Positions 40,564-52,799 of a stretch of DNA of 64,000 nucleotides are shown one piece after another. A program made the position numbers and the translations under genes. The notes beneath the pieces are model-generated. The model saw nothing but the letters and a program-made list of their open reading frames with translations, ran no database searches and was not told the DNA's origin. Origin of the DNA: Artemisia argyi (Eukaryota; Streptophyta; Magnoliopsida; Asterales; Asteraceae); contig CM060691.1 in assembly GCA_030686995.1 (NCBI GenBank), positions 63,277,838 through 63,341,837 of the forward strand, given 5' to 3'. The stretch's first letter is position 1, and each line of letters begins with the position of its first letter.

Positions 40564-41760
40564 GCGTGCATGTGCTGGTAATTCCAAGTTGTATTTTTCT
40601 ATGCGCACATGTCCTCCTTGGGTCTTTGAGGGTGCTCAGGTTTCTTTTGATGCAGCTCTTCGTTCTTCTTTGGAGCGTATTGTCACTGCTTCTGGACCTG
40701 GGTTTGGCGATTGGCAATGGAGACTTTCCACCCTACCTTTTGCTTTCGGGGGACTTGGTGTGTACGCTGCAGGTGATGTCTTGAACTATGCCTTCCTTGC
40801 TTCTAGACTTCAATCTGCCAGCTTACAACCTAAGCTTCTCTGTAGTTCTGGTATTGTGACTACTGGTCCCTCATTTGATGATGCTCTGCGTACTTTTAAT
40901 GTGAATATGAAAATTGACCTTTTGAGTAACTCTAGTGAGATTGCTGCCCCCAAACTTATGAAGAAATTGGCATATATACATTTCACACGTGTTGCCCAAA
41001 CGGTTGAATCCACCTTCCATTTACCCCTAGACAGATGGCTTTATGGAGCTCACTAAAAGAGGATTACACGTCAAATTGGTTTAGGGTGGCACCGATATCC
41101 GGATTGGGACAAACTATGAATGCCAGGACTTACCGATGTGTGTTGTGTTATCGGTTGGGTGTTCCTCTTTTCACTGTCCATATGCCATGTTCAGCTTGTT
41201 CTAAGGTTTTTTCTGGAGATATTTTTAGGGATCATGCTGTTTCGTGCGCAGGTATAGTTGGTATTAAACATCGGCATAATGTTGTGCGTGATGTTCTTGT
41301 TGATATATGTTCTCGGTCTGGAATTTCAGCTCGTAAGGAGGTTGATATTGGGCTTCATGGAGAAAGGGACAAAACCTTACGTCCAGCCGATATGTTACTT
41401 TACTCTTGGGATGGTGGGCTTGATGTTTGTGTTGATCTTACAGGATCGTCACCTTTGACGCGTTCGAGTATGGTTAATTTTATGCCTGGTCGGGCGGTTA
41501 TTAAAGCCGCACAACGTAAACGTGTCAAGTACGAGGCTAAATGCGCTGATATCGGATATGGGTTCCTCCCCTTTTTATTCTCTTCTTTTGGAGAACTTGA
41601 AAAAGATGCAGTGACTTTATTAAAGCGTATTCGACGATTCTCTATGACTCAAGATATTGGAGCACGTGCTGCTCCACATATTTTTAGTAGGATTAGCTTT
41701 GCTATAGCTAGAGGTGTGGGGGCCCAGTTAGTCTCTCGGCTCCCAACTAATTTATTGTAA
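40561..41760 (+). pseudogene. C-terminal end of a LINE ORF, copy 2, frameshifted
   Basis: 5'-truncated. The first frame (to 41056) has the region after RT (GFGDWQWRLSTLPFAFGGLG, DVLNYAFLASRLQS). A one-base shift near 41030 moves to the frame opening with MALWSSLKEDYTSNWF, which matches copy 1 from GLGQ onward. It keeps CSAC, FRDHAVSC, RHNVVRDVLVDIC, LRPADMLL, CVDLTG and KRVKYEAKC, and ends SRLPTNLL. The Cys/His cluster and R-PAD...D-T pattern are the same as in copy 1 although the two proteins have diverged greatly, so the domain was under selection in the active family. Confidence 0.8.
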
Positions 41761-41789
41761 ATCTTATTAGCTTTAATAAAGTGATGTTT

Positions 41790-41792
41790 AAA

Positions 41793-41848
<56 letters not shown>
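41790..41848 (+). repeat. (TAA)n 3' tail of LINE copy 2
   Basis: TAA repeats starting 30 bp after the stop codon, the 3' end of the element. Confidence 0.85.
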
Positions 41849-41850
<2 letters not shown>

Positions 41851-42873
41851 TTTGCATCGATGAATTAAGCTTACTGTGTGCTTATGAGGTATCCTAAGTT
41901 TGGGATTGAGGGAGTTATGCATAGCATTGTTCCTATATAATGACAAGTGAAAATGATCGCTTATGTTCAACAAAGATAGGTGATCCAAGAATAACTATTT
42001 CTTGAACTTGCATATGTCTTAGGCTAAACTTATATGATGTTGTATTATTTTTGCTTAGTACCAGCCTTGAAAAACAAATAATGCATTTGGGATATTTATA
42101 ATATGGTTTATAGTAATGGTATAAAGAAAATAAGTACTAATGTGTCCTGTGTCCCTGTATTCTTTGCTTGAAAGTTCCGTACTGTATTAGTTATAAAGTT
42201 GCTTAGTGTGGGTATGACTATTCATGTTGTAGGATATGATTCCAGTGAAAAAAAGCGCATTCCTACATGATGTGATCGAGTCTTATATCCCGATAATCTT
42301 TTTGGATATGCTTGGACAGAGGTTATATGACAACAGGTATGGAGATTGGTCTCCAGATAAACAAAGGTTATGTGGTCTATTGATTGATTTTTTATGCGAT
42401 TCTTGAAATTCTACTTCATTGGGTACAAGGGACATCGTGGAAAATAAAGAATCTGAAATGAGAGCTTAATAGCAAGCCGAGGTTGTAACAAAAGCTTTTG
42501 ATGAACACGGTTTAGAATTGAGGATTTGATAGTCATCTAAATCAAGTATTTGATTTTGGTTGTGGTTGAATGAAATGATGTATAGGACAACTTTTAACTT
42601 AAGTTTACTTTTGTATCACATTTACTCGCTTTGAACACAGTGACATAAATCATAATAAGTTGCTTCATATGCAAAACCATTGATCGATTGAACTATTTGG
42701 AAGCGTTTGGGTACATGAATATCTAACTTAACTTCAGGGACAGCACCTCTCTTTCTGGATACATGAATAATTGTAGCTAGATGTATTTTGTCTTTAATGG
42801 TATCATTTACTATTTGCCGTAAATAAGCTTTAAAAGGTTCTTGTATTTATTTTTTTGAATACAAGCAAGAATT

Positions 42874-42953
<80 letters not shown>

Positions 42954-43425
42954 TACTTAGCACTTCTTAAGATGCAATCCAAAGATAACCACTTTAAAGT
43001 TTCCGTTTAAGTGGAATCGACAATTTTGACCCACTAAATTATAAATGGGTCGGGGTGTCTGTTCAAATCGATTAAACTCGTGATTCCCCTTAAATCTTTA
43101 TATTTTTCACATTATACTATCATTTAAATGATATGTTTTTTTAATCACGCTTTAACAAAAGTTAAAGCCAAACTTTGTCTAAGGTGGTATTATATTTGGA
43201 ACAACCAATTTTTTCACACGGATAACTTTATGTATCCGTTTCGAAAGTAAAAAGCATGAATGATCTAAAAGTGTTATGTTGTGACAAATATTACTACAAC
43301 AATTCCACAAACAACGTTGTCTTTAAACAAATCTTTGACATATTATAAGTTTGTTCTTATTTATTGTTCTCCTTTTTCCCTACAATCATGTATATGTAGT
43401 CTGAAACGGTTTTGCAAGAGATATA
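41849..43425. other. Intergenic with (AT)n
   Basis: (AT)n at 42877-42950. A short open segment near 42240-42400 (reads like HDVIESYIPIIFLDMLGQ) could be a decayed host exon, but no family was recognised. Nothing else supported. Confidence 0.4.
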
Positions 43426-43829
43426 GGGCCTGTTTGGCAAGAGCTTTTTGAGGAGCTGTTAGCTTTTTGTTACAAAAATAATCTCTTTTAAAATAAGTAG
43501 CTCTGTTTGGATACATCAACTTCAAGCTTTTATTTTAAACAAATAGCTCATAAATGAAAAGCTGATTCATGAAGCTTTTTAAAAATATTGGAGCTGATAA
43601 AACTTTAAATTACTGATATACCCTCTAAACATATATTTACAATTATAAATATGTCCTTTTATGTCATTTTATATCTTATAATTACATTTCACAGCTAACT
43701 TACCAAACACTTTTATTGAAAAAAAGATACAGTTTGTAGCTCATTTTAATATCTTTGCAGTTTACAGCTTACAGCTCATGTTAACAGCTTATAGTATACA
43801 GCTTACAGCTAGTTTTGCCAAACATACCC
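43426..43829. mobile_element. MITE with GGGCCTGTTTGGCAA-type ends
   Basis: The left end GGGCCTGTTTGGCAAGAGCT is mirrored by a right end that on the minus strand reads GGGTATGTTTGGCAAAACTAGCT. The interior is AT-rich with many AGCTT/CAGCT words and no ORF. Flanking ATA on both sides could be a 3-bp target duplication (PIF/Harbinger-like); no 8-bp hAT duplication is seen. Superfamily undecided. Confidence 0.65.
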
Positions 43830-43928
43830 ATAAGTTTATTTTTTAATTTTTTAATATTGCGTCATTGCACGTTATCGTATCAAACATTTTACTACTACTT
43901 TTATCTTTTAAAGAATTCTTAAAGCTAG

Positions 43929-43956
43929 CCGCCCATCGGGCGGGCCTTGAAGCTAG
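43929..43956 (+). mobile_element. Helitron 3' end
   Basis: Perfect hairpin CCGCCC-ATC-GGGCGG followed 8-9 nt later by CTAG and then T, the Helitron 3' signature. The matching 5' TC end was not identified; the MITE may have inserted between them. Confidence 0.65.
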
Positions 43957-44735
43957 TATCTAGTAAAAGGCAGCTTGTTGTATTTCTCTTTATTCGACCA
44001 ACAAATACATATTCTCACAGTTCTGTTTCTATTATTTCACGTGATAATCTGTATTGTTCATGTTGTGGTCACTGGTGTGATCTGCTAGCAACTTAAACGT
44101 TCAAAGTTAAAAAATTAAGATAACAAAGTTGTTACTGTATTTGTGTACATAGGTACCAAAAGTATGTTCATCAAACATCTTAAGAAATCTTGGGAATGGT
44201 ATAAGTTGAAAACAATTTGGCTACATGAAGTTTTGAATGTCAATTTGGTTGGCGATAGCCACCATAAGCCTCCACTAAGCGCTTTGCGCGCCAACACCAT
44301 GCCTCCTTCACTTGCACCGCAGGGGGCTTCTCTCCTGCAATAGGAAGTTAGGAACAGCCCTTTCCCCGAGGTTTTCTTTTAAGTTAAGTCTACACGTAAT
44401 TTCTTCATGCTTTATATGTTTATAAAATGGCAATGTCACGTTACCAGTTCCCTCCAATAATCCTTTTAATGATTTGGTGATTTTTTAAAAATAAATTACA
44501 TAGTTAATTGGTTGTTTTATTGAATGCTATCCCTACATTGTTTCACAACAACGCCATTTCAGCTAAAGCCGATAGCATAAATTAACATATATTCCTATAT
44601 TGCTGATAAAAAAAAAAGTGCATTTACCTTCGTCTGAATGGATTCACGCTAAGCTTGTATGGTTAGTGAAAATGTTGTTTAGGCTGCTTTTCGGCTATGT
44701 TGGCGTCAAGTCTTGTCGCACGAGTGGTAGCGGGC
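43957..44735. other. Intergenic, nothing recognised
   Basis: No supported gene or repeat. Confidence 0.35.
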
Positions 44736-44803
44736 AAGTTTTTTTGAGTCGCTAAGCTAGCTAGATACAGATATCTAGCTAGCTTAGCGACTCAAAAAAA
44801 CTT
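44736..44803. repeat. 32-bp perfect inverted repeat with 4-nt loop
   Basis: The left arm 44736-44767 (AAGTTTTTTTGAGTCGCTAA...) pairs perfectly with the right arm 44772-44803 around the loop CAGA. It contains CTAGCTAG. No transposon ends or RNA family recognised. Confidence 0.9.
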
Positions 44804-44878
44804 TTGCTTTAACTCTTTATGTTAACTACAGATACATATTATCTGGGGAAACAAAAAAGAATATCATGCTAATAGAGT

Positions 44879-45113
44879 AAAAAAAAAAAAGTAACTCCCA
44901 ATACCGTCTTTCACGGGTTATGGGTCCTAATACCGTCTTCCACGGTGTATGGGGAGGTTGAGATGTAGACAACCATACCCCTACCTAAGGTAGAGAGGTT
45001 GCTTCCGGTTTTACCTAAGGTAGAAAAGGACCTCCGGCCTTTTGTAGGGAGTGAGGATCGAACCCTTGACCTCTAGGTTAAGAGGCAAGGGGTTTTCCAA
45101 CTGATCCAACCCT
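44879..45113 (-). mobile_element. tRNA-derived SINE with 3' oligo-T
   Basis: The minus strand starts near 45113 with AGTAGGGTTGGATCAGTTGG (A-box-like) and has GGTTCGATCC (B box, about 45054-45064) some 35 nt later, the spacing of an RNA polymerase III tRNA-type promoter. It ends at 44879 in a run of T, as Au-type plant SINEs do, rather than in poly-A. The body has CTACCTTAGGTA twice and GACGGTATT twice. No clear target duplication found. Confidence 0.75.
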
Positions 45114-45289
45114 ACTTGAGGTATATCTATGCTTGCTTGATTGTCCGATAGAGCTATTACTTCATATATATATTGGGTGACACAAGAGTTTCAATGTATT
45201 TTCCTATTTCTGGGATCTCCATGTCTCTGGAAATATATGAAGCTAAAATGTTCATATTAGTATGCTTCTGTGAATCAACTTAACCATTT

Positions 45290-45665
45290 CCAAAAGTATA
45301 ACGCATGAGCAAGCTTCCATTCCTCATCAAGTGCAATGGCTGGATACAGCCAATAAATGGATTGGTCCAATTTCCAAACACGGTATCCAGGAATAAGTTA
45401 ACACCCTGGTCCAATCTTCTTAAACTCTATCCATACTCCAAAACTCGATGGACCACTTACTAGTATGCACTTCCTCAACGATAATCATCGTGAATAACCT
45501 CTTTAAGCTGTGAAATTCAAACATGCTGATGTTTGATTTTCACGATTTTTAAGAGGTACACGTAGAAGCTTGTAGTCATCGTCAAAAGAAGTTTAATACA
45601 ACCCGAATGCTCTTGGACAGATCTCGTAGCAGTCTTTGTGAAAATTAGTTTTGGACAACATTTTA
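45290..45665 (-). pseudogene. Possible F-box-associated domain fragment, split by LTR element
   Basis: The minus strand contains DDDYKLLRVPLK and later KLDQSIYWLYPAIALDEEW across frame breaks, reminiscent of the F-box-associated interaction domain (DDYKVVR...; HWL). It would continue upstream across the inserted element at 58229 onward. Several stops. Low certainty. Confidence 0.25.
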
Positions 45666-46296
45666 TGTTGGAAAACTTTGGTCGAAATTGCATTTTCACC
45701 AATTGTAGAGTGAATGGGATATCGATCTCAAATTGTGGTGTCTAGAATGAAATGGTGTAAACTTTGAATGTGTCAAAGTTGTAACAACATATTAATGGTT
45801 GGTTAATTACCGATTAATATTTCGATTAATGACTAGTCTTATGGTTGTTAATAACATAATAACTATGACCGTTACTCGAAAATTAAATCGGTTTATGGTA
45901 TTTAATTGCATATTAACTATGACTGTTTTTTAATCAACTTTATAATCTAGCTATATGTGTTTATTGAAAATACAAGAGAAAGTAGCACCACACTAAGATA
46001 ACACATACTAATGTTCACTTTTGGGTTTTATTTTTCCATGCAAATCACAAGTTTGTACGATGAGAATTTCAGTCATAACGTCAAGTCCGGCAGTACAACT
46101 GCTTCGATTGTTGTACCCTGGGAAATAGACGCCAAATAGGTGGTGAATCTGTTTTAAGGGAAGCGTGTCAAACACGTGCCTCAATCATATTCTTGCATTC
46201 GGTTACATCTCACAAATCTGGTTTGTTATAGCTTTACGATTTATACATTTTCTTGTATTGTTTCTACTTTGATTACGCATGACAGTTACTACTACA
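45666..46296 (+). repeat. 5' LTR of LARD-like element
   Basis: About 631 bp, TG...CA. About 13-14 substitutions and a few indels relative to the right copy. Confidence 0.85.
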
Positions 46297-49156
46297 AACT
46301 TAAAATAGATTCTTTTCATGTGTTTAAATCTTAGAAGAACAATAGGATTTGTTTACGAAAATGTTATACAATAAATAGATATAGATGCAACATGTTTTAT
46401 AGAGAAACATTTTATGTATTATTGTAAGAATTACTTTGACTGTGGCACAATTTTGAAAGCATAATTTAATTGGACCGAGTTTTGGTTTTGACAACGAAGA
46501 TCACATATTAGTTAGTGTTCTGAGAAAAATTGATTATGGGAAGGAATTGAAAACAAGTAAATAAATTAAGTACACTTGGTAGTGGTGGTTGCGAATGTAG
46601 CAGTAGCTAATGCATAAATTGGAAAAACAAATTTCCACTTGCTACTGATTTGTTTATTTCGTGTTAAAGTTTCAAGCATGAAATTACTTTACTATCATTA
46701 GTTACTAATTTTTAGGTTATGGCAATTTGGAAATAAGTATACCTTGTAAATTGGCCTGAAACTTGAATGTGTTATAAATTTAGTATGACATATGACTACT
46801 GATATTTTCAAATAATCTCATAAAGTATCTCAGCAATTATGTTGATAAAGATTGATACAAACTTTGTTTCCCCTCCGAATCATGGTTATCCACAAAGGAA
46901 AAGGATATCGGTAATATATCTGTAAGCAAACTATGATTATGCTTTTGCAATTTTTTTAGAATATTTGATTATTGTTACTCGAATGATTTTCAAAGCTTTT
47001 GAGCATTTGATTTATTATGACTTTCTGTAAGAGCTTTTATCAAATCATTGTTCTATAAGTGGTGGATCTTAATGGGTCATGATGGCCAAAGTTTTAATAT
47101 TAGTCCAAACATTTTCATCCCAAACTGTCATGACTCATATCTAATTAGTTTCTATCGAAACAGCCTATGCAAAAGCTTGTGGCTAATTTGAACCGATATT
47201 GAGGCAATTTGTGATTTTTGCGCTTGTTAGTGGTGAACCATGTGTTTATCTTAAGCAGATTGATGTTGTTTTGTACATACTTTTGTGACTAATACGAACA
47301 GTTATTGAGGTTTTTAGCACGGATTTTTAATCCGTTTTGTGCAGAATTTTGTAACCAGTTTATGTAGTTTTTCAAATTCTTTAAAAAAAAATCACTTTAA
47401 GGGCTGTTTGGTTCTAAAATTTTAATGCAGAAAATTGGCATGTTGGTTGCTGAAATCTTGTGCACCAAAGTGACTTTAACGGGCTGTTTGAACGCTAATT
47501 TTAAGTGCTTTCAAACGCTGTATAGTTGCTTTTTTTTTTTTTTTTGTGAAAAAAATGGATTGCTAAAGGACTGTTTGGTTGCTGAAATCTTGTGTAGCGT
47601 AGTGACTTTAAAGGTTGTTTGCTCGCTGAATTTTTTGTGAAAAAAAAATGCTACTAAACGTTGTTTAGTTGCTGAAATTTTCTTGCGAAAAAGTGCTAAG
47701 TTTTGAGTTATTTAGTGCAATATTTTGTAGATGTTTTGGTGCTAAACTTTGTGGTTTTGCTATGCACTAGCTGTTGTTTGGTTCAATGGTACTGCTTAGT
47801 ACTATAACAACAAAACAAGTCGCTTGATTTTGTATCAAGTATTGAAAAAGTTTGGATGTTGCAAATATTCAGTTGTGAATATTTTTGCAAATACGAGTTG
47901 TTATACTAAAAGAAATAAATACTTACGAGTTGTTGCAACTATTGTTGAAATTAATCCAAGTTTTTCATTTTGGAAGAAATGCCGAAATGCTACATATTCT
48001 TGTTATCGACGTTGTGTCGATAAAACTCGTATATGTGTAGAATAAAAGATGACAACAAATTACATTGTTTTTTTTAACTAATGTAATTGTAGTAATGGTC
48101 ATCAAAGTGAGCTATACACGTTCATTCGTTTATGAGACGTGTATTTATCGGATGTAATGATTACAAATTCATAATATGTGATTATATTCACATGATTGCA
48201 TGTAATCATATGTGATTATATAATCACAAGTGAACATGGATGACGTGTGTGTGAGACTTACACAAATACCTATTTTGAGATACACCTAAAACATGTGGTT
48301 TAAGGTGGTGACTGAATCTCATAAATAATTCGTCTTATAGAAGAATGTTAGTAGACGAAGCAATGAATAATCAGAATGATGCATCTTCTGTTCATAGGCT
48401 TGATTCCTTGGTCTATAGCATGCTAGACATGGAATTTGTTGATTATGATATGGAAAATAATTAACGTCAAACATTCAATGAGTGCATACACAAATACGAA
48501 ACTTGTGTAGTGACAAATTGCTAAAGTTATTTGTGTCATATTCTCAAAAGAGCACCTCTTAAACGAGATTGACATTGAAAGGAAGAACCCTTTCTACAAG
48601 ATTCTTGAGATAGGTTCAATGTGGGGGATTCCGGCCCAGCTAGAGTTCAAATGACACCAATCAACATCTATTCAAAATAGAGACGGAGGTGTTACCCACT
48701 TGACATACTCATGAATTATTGGGACGGTTTTGTTTAGAGCAAAACATAACAACGATTTGAGGGAAATTAATGTTACATAATGACCATTTGATTTCAAATC
48801 GTGAGTGGCTATGTATACACTCTTGAAATGACTACTATATTTTGGATATCATATAGATATAAAATATAGTTAGCTCCACAAAGGAATCTGATTTTATCTC
48901 TATAGATAAATTTGGATAAGAGACAAAATGTATACGTTTAATAAAAGATGACACACCAACATTTGTATACACTGTGATAGCTATTAAAGAATTGGCAAGG
49001 CTTATATCACAATGTATAATGGTGAGTCAAGACATATTTTGTCAATACGACAACTACTCTCAACATGAGTTATTACTTTCGACAATGTGAAGTCAAATGA
49101 TAACAATGCAGAACCGATTATAAAAGGCTTCGGAGAGCGAGTTAGCAAGTCGTGTG
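46297..49156 (+). other. LARD-like interior, left part
   Basis: No coding domain. 47399-47700 is a degenerate tandem repeat (see separate entry); 48211-48228 is a perfect 18-bp palindrome TGTGATTATATAATCACA. It ends in the copia target duplication GTGTG. Confidence 0.6.
47399..47700 (+). repeat. Degenerate tandem repeat in LARD interior
   Basis: Three to five units of about 40-90 bp built on CTGTTTGGTTGCTGAAATCTTGTG and AAAGTGACTTTAA are seen from 47399 on. Unit length varies. Confidence 0.6.
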
Positions 49157-50852
49157 TGTTGATATAAATAAACGACTAAAAACGTTATTCATATCTTTCG
49201 ATATCTCTATGTTTTGATAATCACAAAACAAAAACACATTAAATCAAAGATAATGACGTAAACAAGTATTTAGTAGTTAATAATCACTTTCACCATCTAA
49301 TCACTTAAGGTATGAATAAACATAGTGTTTAATGCATTATAAGATCAAAGGAAAGTTTAATTAAGTATTACAAAGTTTATTTAATTATATAAACATATTA
49401 TATATTTTTGAAAAACACTTTTGGTAATAAAGAAAAATGTTTTATTCATACTAAATATATGAATTCAAATTTTTAACCAAAATCAGTTAGTTTTTCACCA
49501 AATAAACTTTCCCCACTAAAAGACAAAGAATCTGGCCGTTTCAGCTGGGCGGACCCATTAATTATAAAGGGCGGTCCCCTTAATTTTAAGGGGGGCAGCC
49601 ATGATTTAAGGGGACCGGCCATGCTCCTCTGTCAGAATCTGTTGCCTATAAATACCACCTTAAACCTGGATTTTTACCTCACCTTTTTGCACTAAAACTT
49701 TCTGATTCAAACCTCCATTTCAATCTTAAAAAATCCTTTGATCATATAATTCATAAGCCTTTGTTTCCAAGTGATCCAAAGCCTCATTCATTCAAGTGCA
49801 AAGAGAAGAATACTCCTATTGATCAAGACTAGGAGTATTGCGACTTAGTATCATCTTGCTTTCTAAGTTGTTTGATTATTTCATCTTGTATATCATTCAT
49901 TCCTTGATGAATATAGTGTATACATTGGTTAGATAGATTTAGATATAGAATCTAGATTTATTGAAGGCGTAAAGTAGTAATAGAAGTGAAGAGGTAGAGG
50001 TGGATAGGATTAGTGATAGAAGAAATAAGTTGTGGTAGTTCATTGAAGTGGAGATAGTTGTGAAGACAAAGAAGTTGAAGCTTTGAAGTTGAGAAGACCT
50101 TGAAGCCTAGTAGTTGTGAAGTAGTGTATATCTTGGAGTAGTGGATAGAACTTAGTAGTGAAGGAGTGAAGAAACAAGTGGCGTGAAGAAAAAGAGTTAG
50201 GAAGTAGTAAGTTGTGAAGAAGCTAGGAGCATAGTAGAACGGTGTGAGGAAGAATTGGTGTGAAGAAGTCGTGTAGAAGTTGTGATTGTGTTGTGATAAA
50301 GTTGTGGTGTGTATTTTGGTGTGTAAGGTTTTCTCCGCCATAAGGGAGGTTTTTGATCTAGTGAAGAAAACTTTCGAGTAGGTGACTCGGGGAGTGGAGT
50401 AGGGCAAGGAAGGTGCCCTTGTAGCCGAACCACTATAAATCCTTTGTCTCTCGGTTTGATCTTTCCATCTCTCACTTTTTGATTACATACTTACTAGCAT
50501 TTCATACATAATTATTATTGCTTGTGTTGTGCACACATTGATTTCACATAAAGATCAAACTAAAACTCACTCATAATATTAGTCTTTCAAAAACAAACAA
50601 AGTACACAAACTTATATTAAAACACTTATACATATATGTATGCTTATATATATGATATACGAAATTATAAACTCTTTCCCAACATTAAACTTAAGTAGTG
50701 TTTATACGAAATCGTAAATAAACTTGTATCTATATTTCCGCATTAAAGATTTGAAACTTTCATCTAAACTTTAGAAGCTAACTTTTACAAAACTAATAAA
50801 ACGAAAAAGACGTAAAACTATTCAACCCCCCCCCCCCTTCTAGTTTTCCACA
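49157..50852 (+). repeat. Copia 5' LTR (1696 bp)
   Basis: Contains CCCCTTAA/TTAAGGGG inverted motifs at about 49546-49630, then a CTATAAATACC TATA box near 49648. A C-poor, GA/GT-rich tract covers about 49960-50340. A C12 run sits near the end. Confidence 0.9.
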
Positions 50853-50868
50853 ATTGGTATCAAGAGCC
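50853..50868 (+). other. Primer binding site (Met-tRNA type)
   Basis: ATTGGTATCAAGAGCC next to the LTR end; one inserted A relative to TGGTATCAGAGC. Confidence 0.75.
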
Positions 50869-50920
50869 ACGTCTAACAAGATTTTTAAAATATATTGTAT
50901 TTTAAAACTTGTAACGATCT

Positions 50921-52215
50921 ATGGAATTTGAAAAATATCTAGAAGAGGAATTTACGCAAAAACCACCATTATTTGAAAATGATCATTTTCTTGAATGGAA
51001 GACTAAATTTGAAAATTATGTGAAATCAATAGATCTTGATCTTTGGCATATCATTTCAATTGGTGATCTTAAAACAACCAAAATGGATTTTGAAAATCAA
51101 TATAATAATCTTCAAACTAATATTGATAAAAACACTAAAGCCAAATTACTTATTCTCAAAACTCTACTAAAAGTTAAATATGAAAGATTACTTCGTTGTA
51201 AAACGGCAAATGATATTTGAAAATGTCTTTTAAAGATTCACCAAGAGAAATGTAAAACCAAAGATGATAAACTTGATATTGCACAAGAAATAGTCAATCT
51301 AGAAAATTTAGTAAATAAATATTTAGTTGAATTAAACACATGTACTACTAGTTCAAATGTGATCATTGAAGGTATCTACAACGAAGAATACATGAGCCAA
51401 ATCCGAAGAAAGAGCGTGAATAAATCATGGTGCAACAAGTGCAAAGAAAACGATGATAATACGGCTTATGAGAATATTCAAACAAATGAGAACACAAGTA
51501 TTGATGGCAAGAACTACATGTTTCTAGATCCAAGTGAAACTACAAACAAAACATGGAGCGACATGGAAAATAGAATTGATCACCGTATAGCATGTCAAGA
51601 ATGTACAACTACAAAGAAGGTACAATCCAAAACTAAACATTTTTGCTATGATCAATTTATATTAGAATTTTTAAAAATGGAAAACAACTTCAAACATTTT
51701 TGCAACATTGACTCAAAAATTATTTTTAAAAACGAATTTTCAACATCCGCTGAAAACAACTTTGAAAAAAAAACCATTTTAGAAGACAAGATGTCTAGAC
51801 TTGAAAGTAGTATTGAAATCGATCTTGAATGTAAAAAATGTCGATACTACAAACATGAAATTAAAATGGAAAATGTAAAAGCAAAAACATTGGAAAAATT
51901 CGAAAATAGTTCTAAATCTTTAAAATATCTTCTCGACATTCAAAAGCCATTTTATGATAAAACCGGGTTAGGATTTATCGTAAATGATCCTTCAACAAAT
52001 GTATCAAAACAAATAAAATTTGTTAAATCTAGTGAATAAATTTAGGACTAATACTATTAACATTCATTACTTATTATTCTAGTCAAGAAAATCATTGTTT
52101 GTTAATTAAAACAAACTATTGATGAATTCTTGTACTTATCGACGACATCCCATCATGTGCATTCAAATGCAATGGATGTTCTCATCTAACCAACTAGGAC
52201 CCATGAGAATCTGGG
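50921..52215 (+). pseudogene. Copia gag remnant
   Basis: First 99 codons carry a copia Gag start (PLFENDHFLEWKTKFENYV, DLWHIISIG), then a TGA at 51218-51220. Frame-related sequence continues (QEKCKTKDDKLDIAQEIVNL) into a 226-codon ORF from 51359 with several Cys-X2-Cys pairs but no complete CCHC knuckle. Near 52190 the phrase GPMRIWVPS marks the Gag C-terminus seen in this group. Pol is absent beyond this point. Confidence 0.75.
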
Positions 52216-52719
52216 TACCAAGCTGTTTATCATGTTTAGGTAATTAACGAATGAAGAGTCTATTACGTGTTGATTTACTCATCTCGCTCTATTACCTTTG
52301 ACGGATATTGGTCTCTATCACGTTGTTTCACATTCTGCAAATGTTTCGCCTATGACGTTGTTGCGGGAATATTCTTGTCTCGGCATTTTGCTCTTCACTC
52401 TTGGAGTATTGCTGGACCTGAGATAAGTTTTCTTTTCAAAAACTTGTCAATGTTACATTATATTTTAGATTGTTTTAATTAGTATGTGAATACGATTTAA
52501 CTGATAAATTGCCATGCTTTTAGATTATCAACACTAATATATGCATGTATGATATTAGCATTATTAACCTTCTTGTTGTTTAGTGTATTATCACTTTTCT
52601 TAATCTTCTATGATCTATAGTAGAACCCTTCCACTTAAGCTATATGATTTTACTAGTTGCATAAATAGATGCATTATAATTGATATTTGTTTGCAACATG
52701 ATATTATAATGTTCTTTGT

Positions 52720-52799
<80 letters not shown>

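Noticed and set aside
42233..42400. Possible host exon (HDVIESYIPIIF...)
   Set aside because: Short, no recognised family, no convincing splice pair; kept only as a remark.
44115..44343. Opposed ORFs of 61 and 66 codons
   Set aside because: Chance overlap on both strands without domain, promoter or conservation evidence.
47399..47700. CRISPR-like regular repeats
   Set aside because: Plant nuclear context, variable unit length and no unique spacers; simple degenerate tandem repeat.
49958..50407. Antisense 149-codon ORF in the left copia LTR, also open at 56021-56485
   Set aside because: Conserved only because the two LTRs were identical at insertion; its composition follows directly from the C-poor tract and no upstream promoter or domain is seen.
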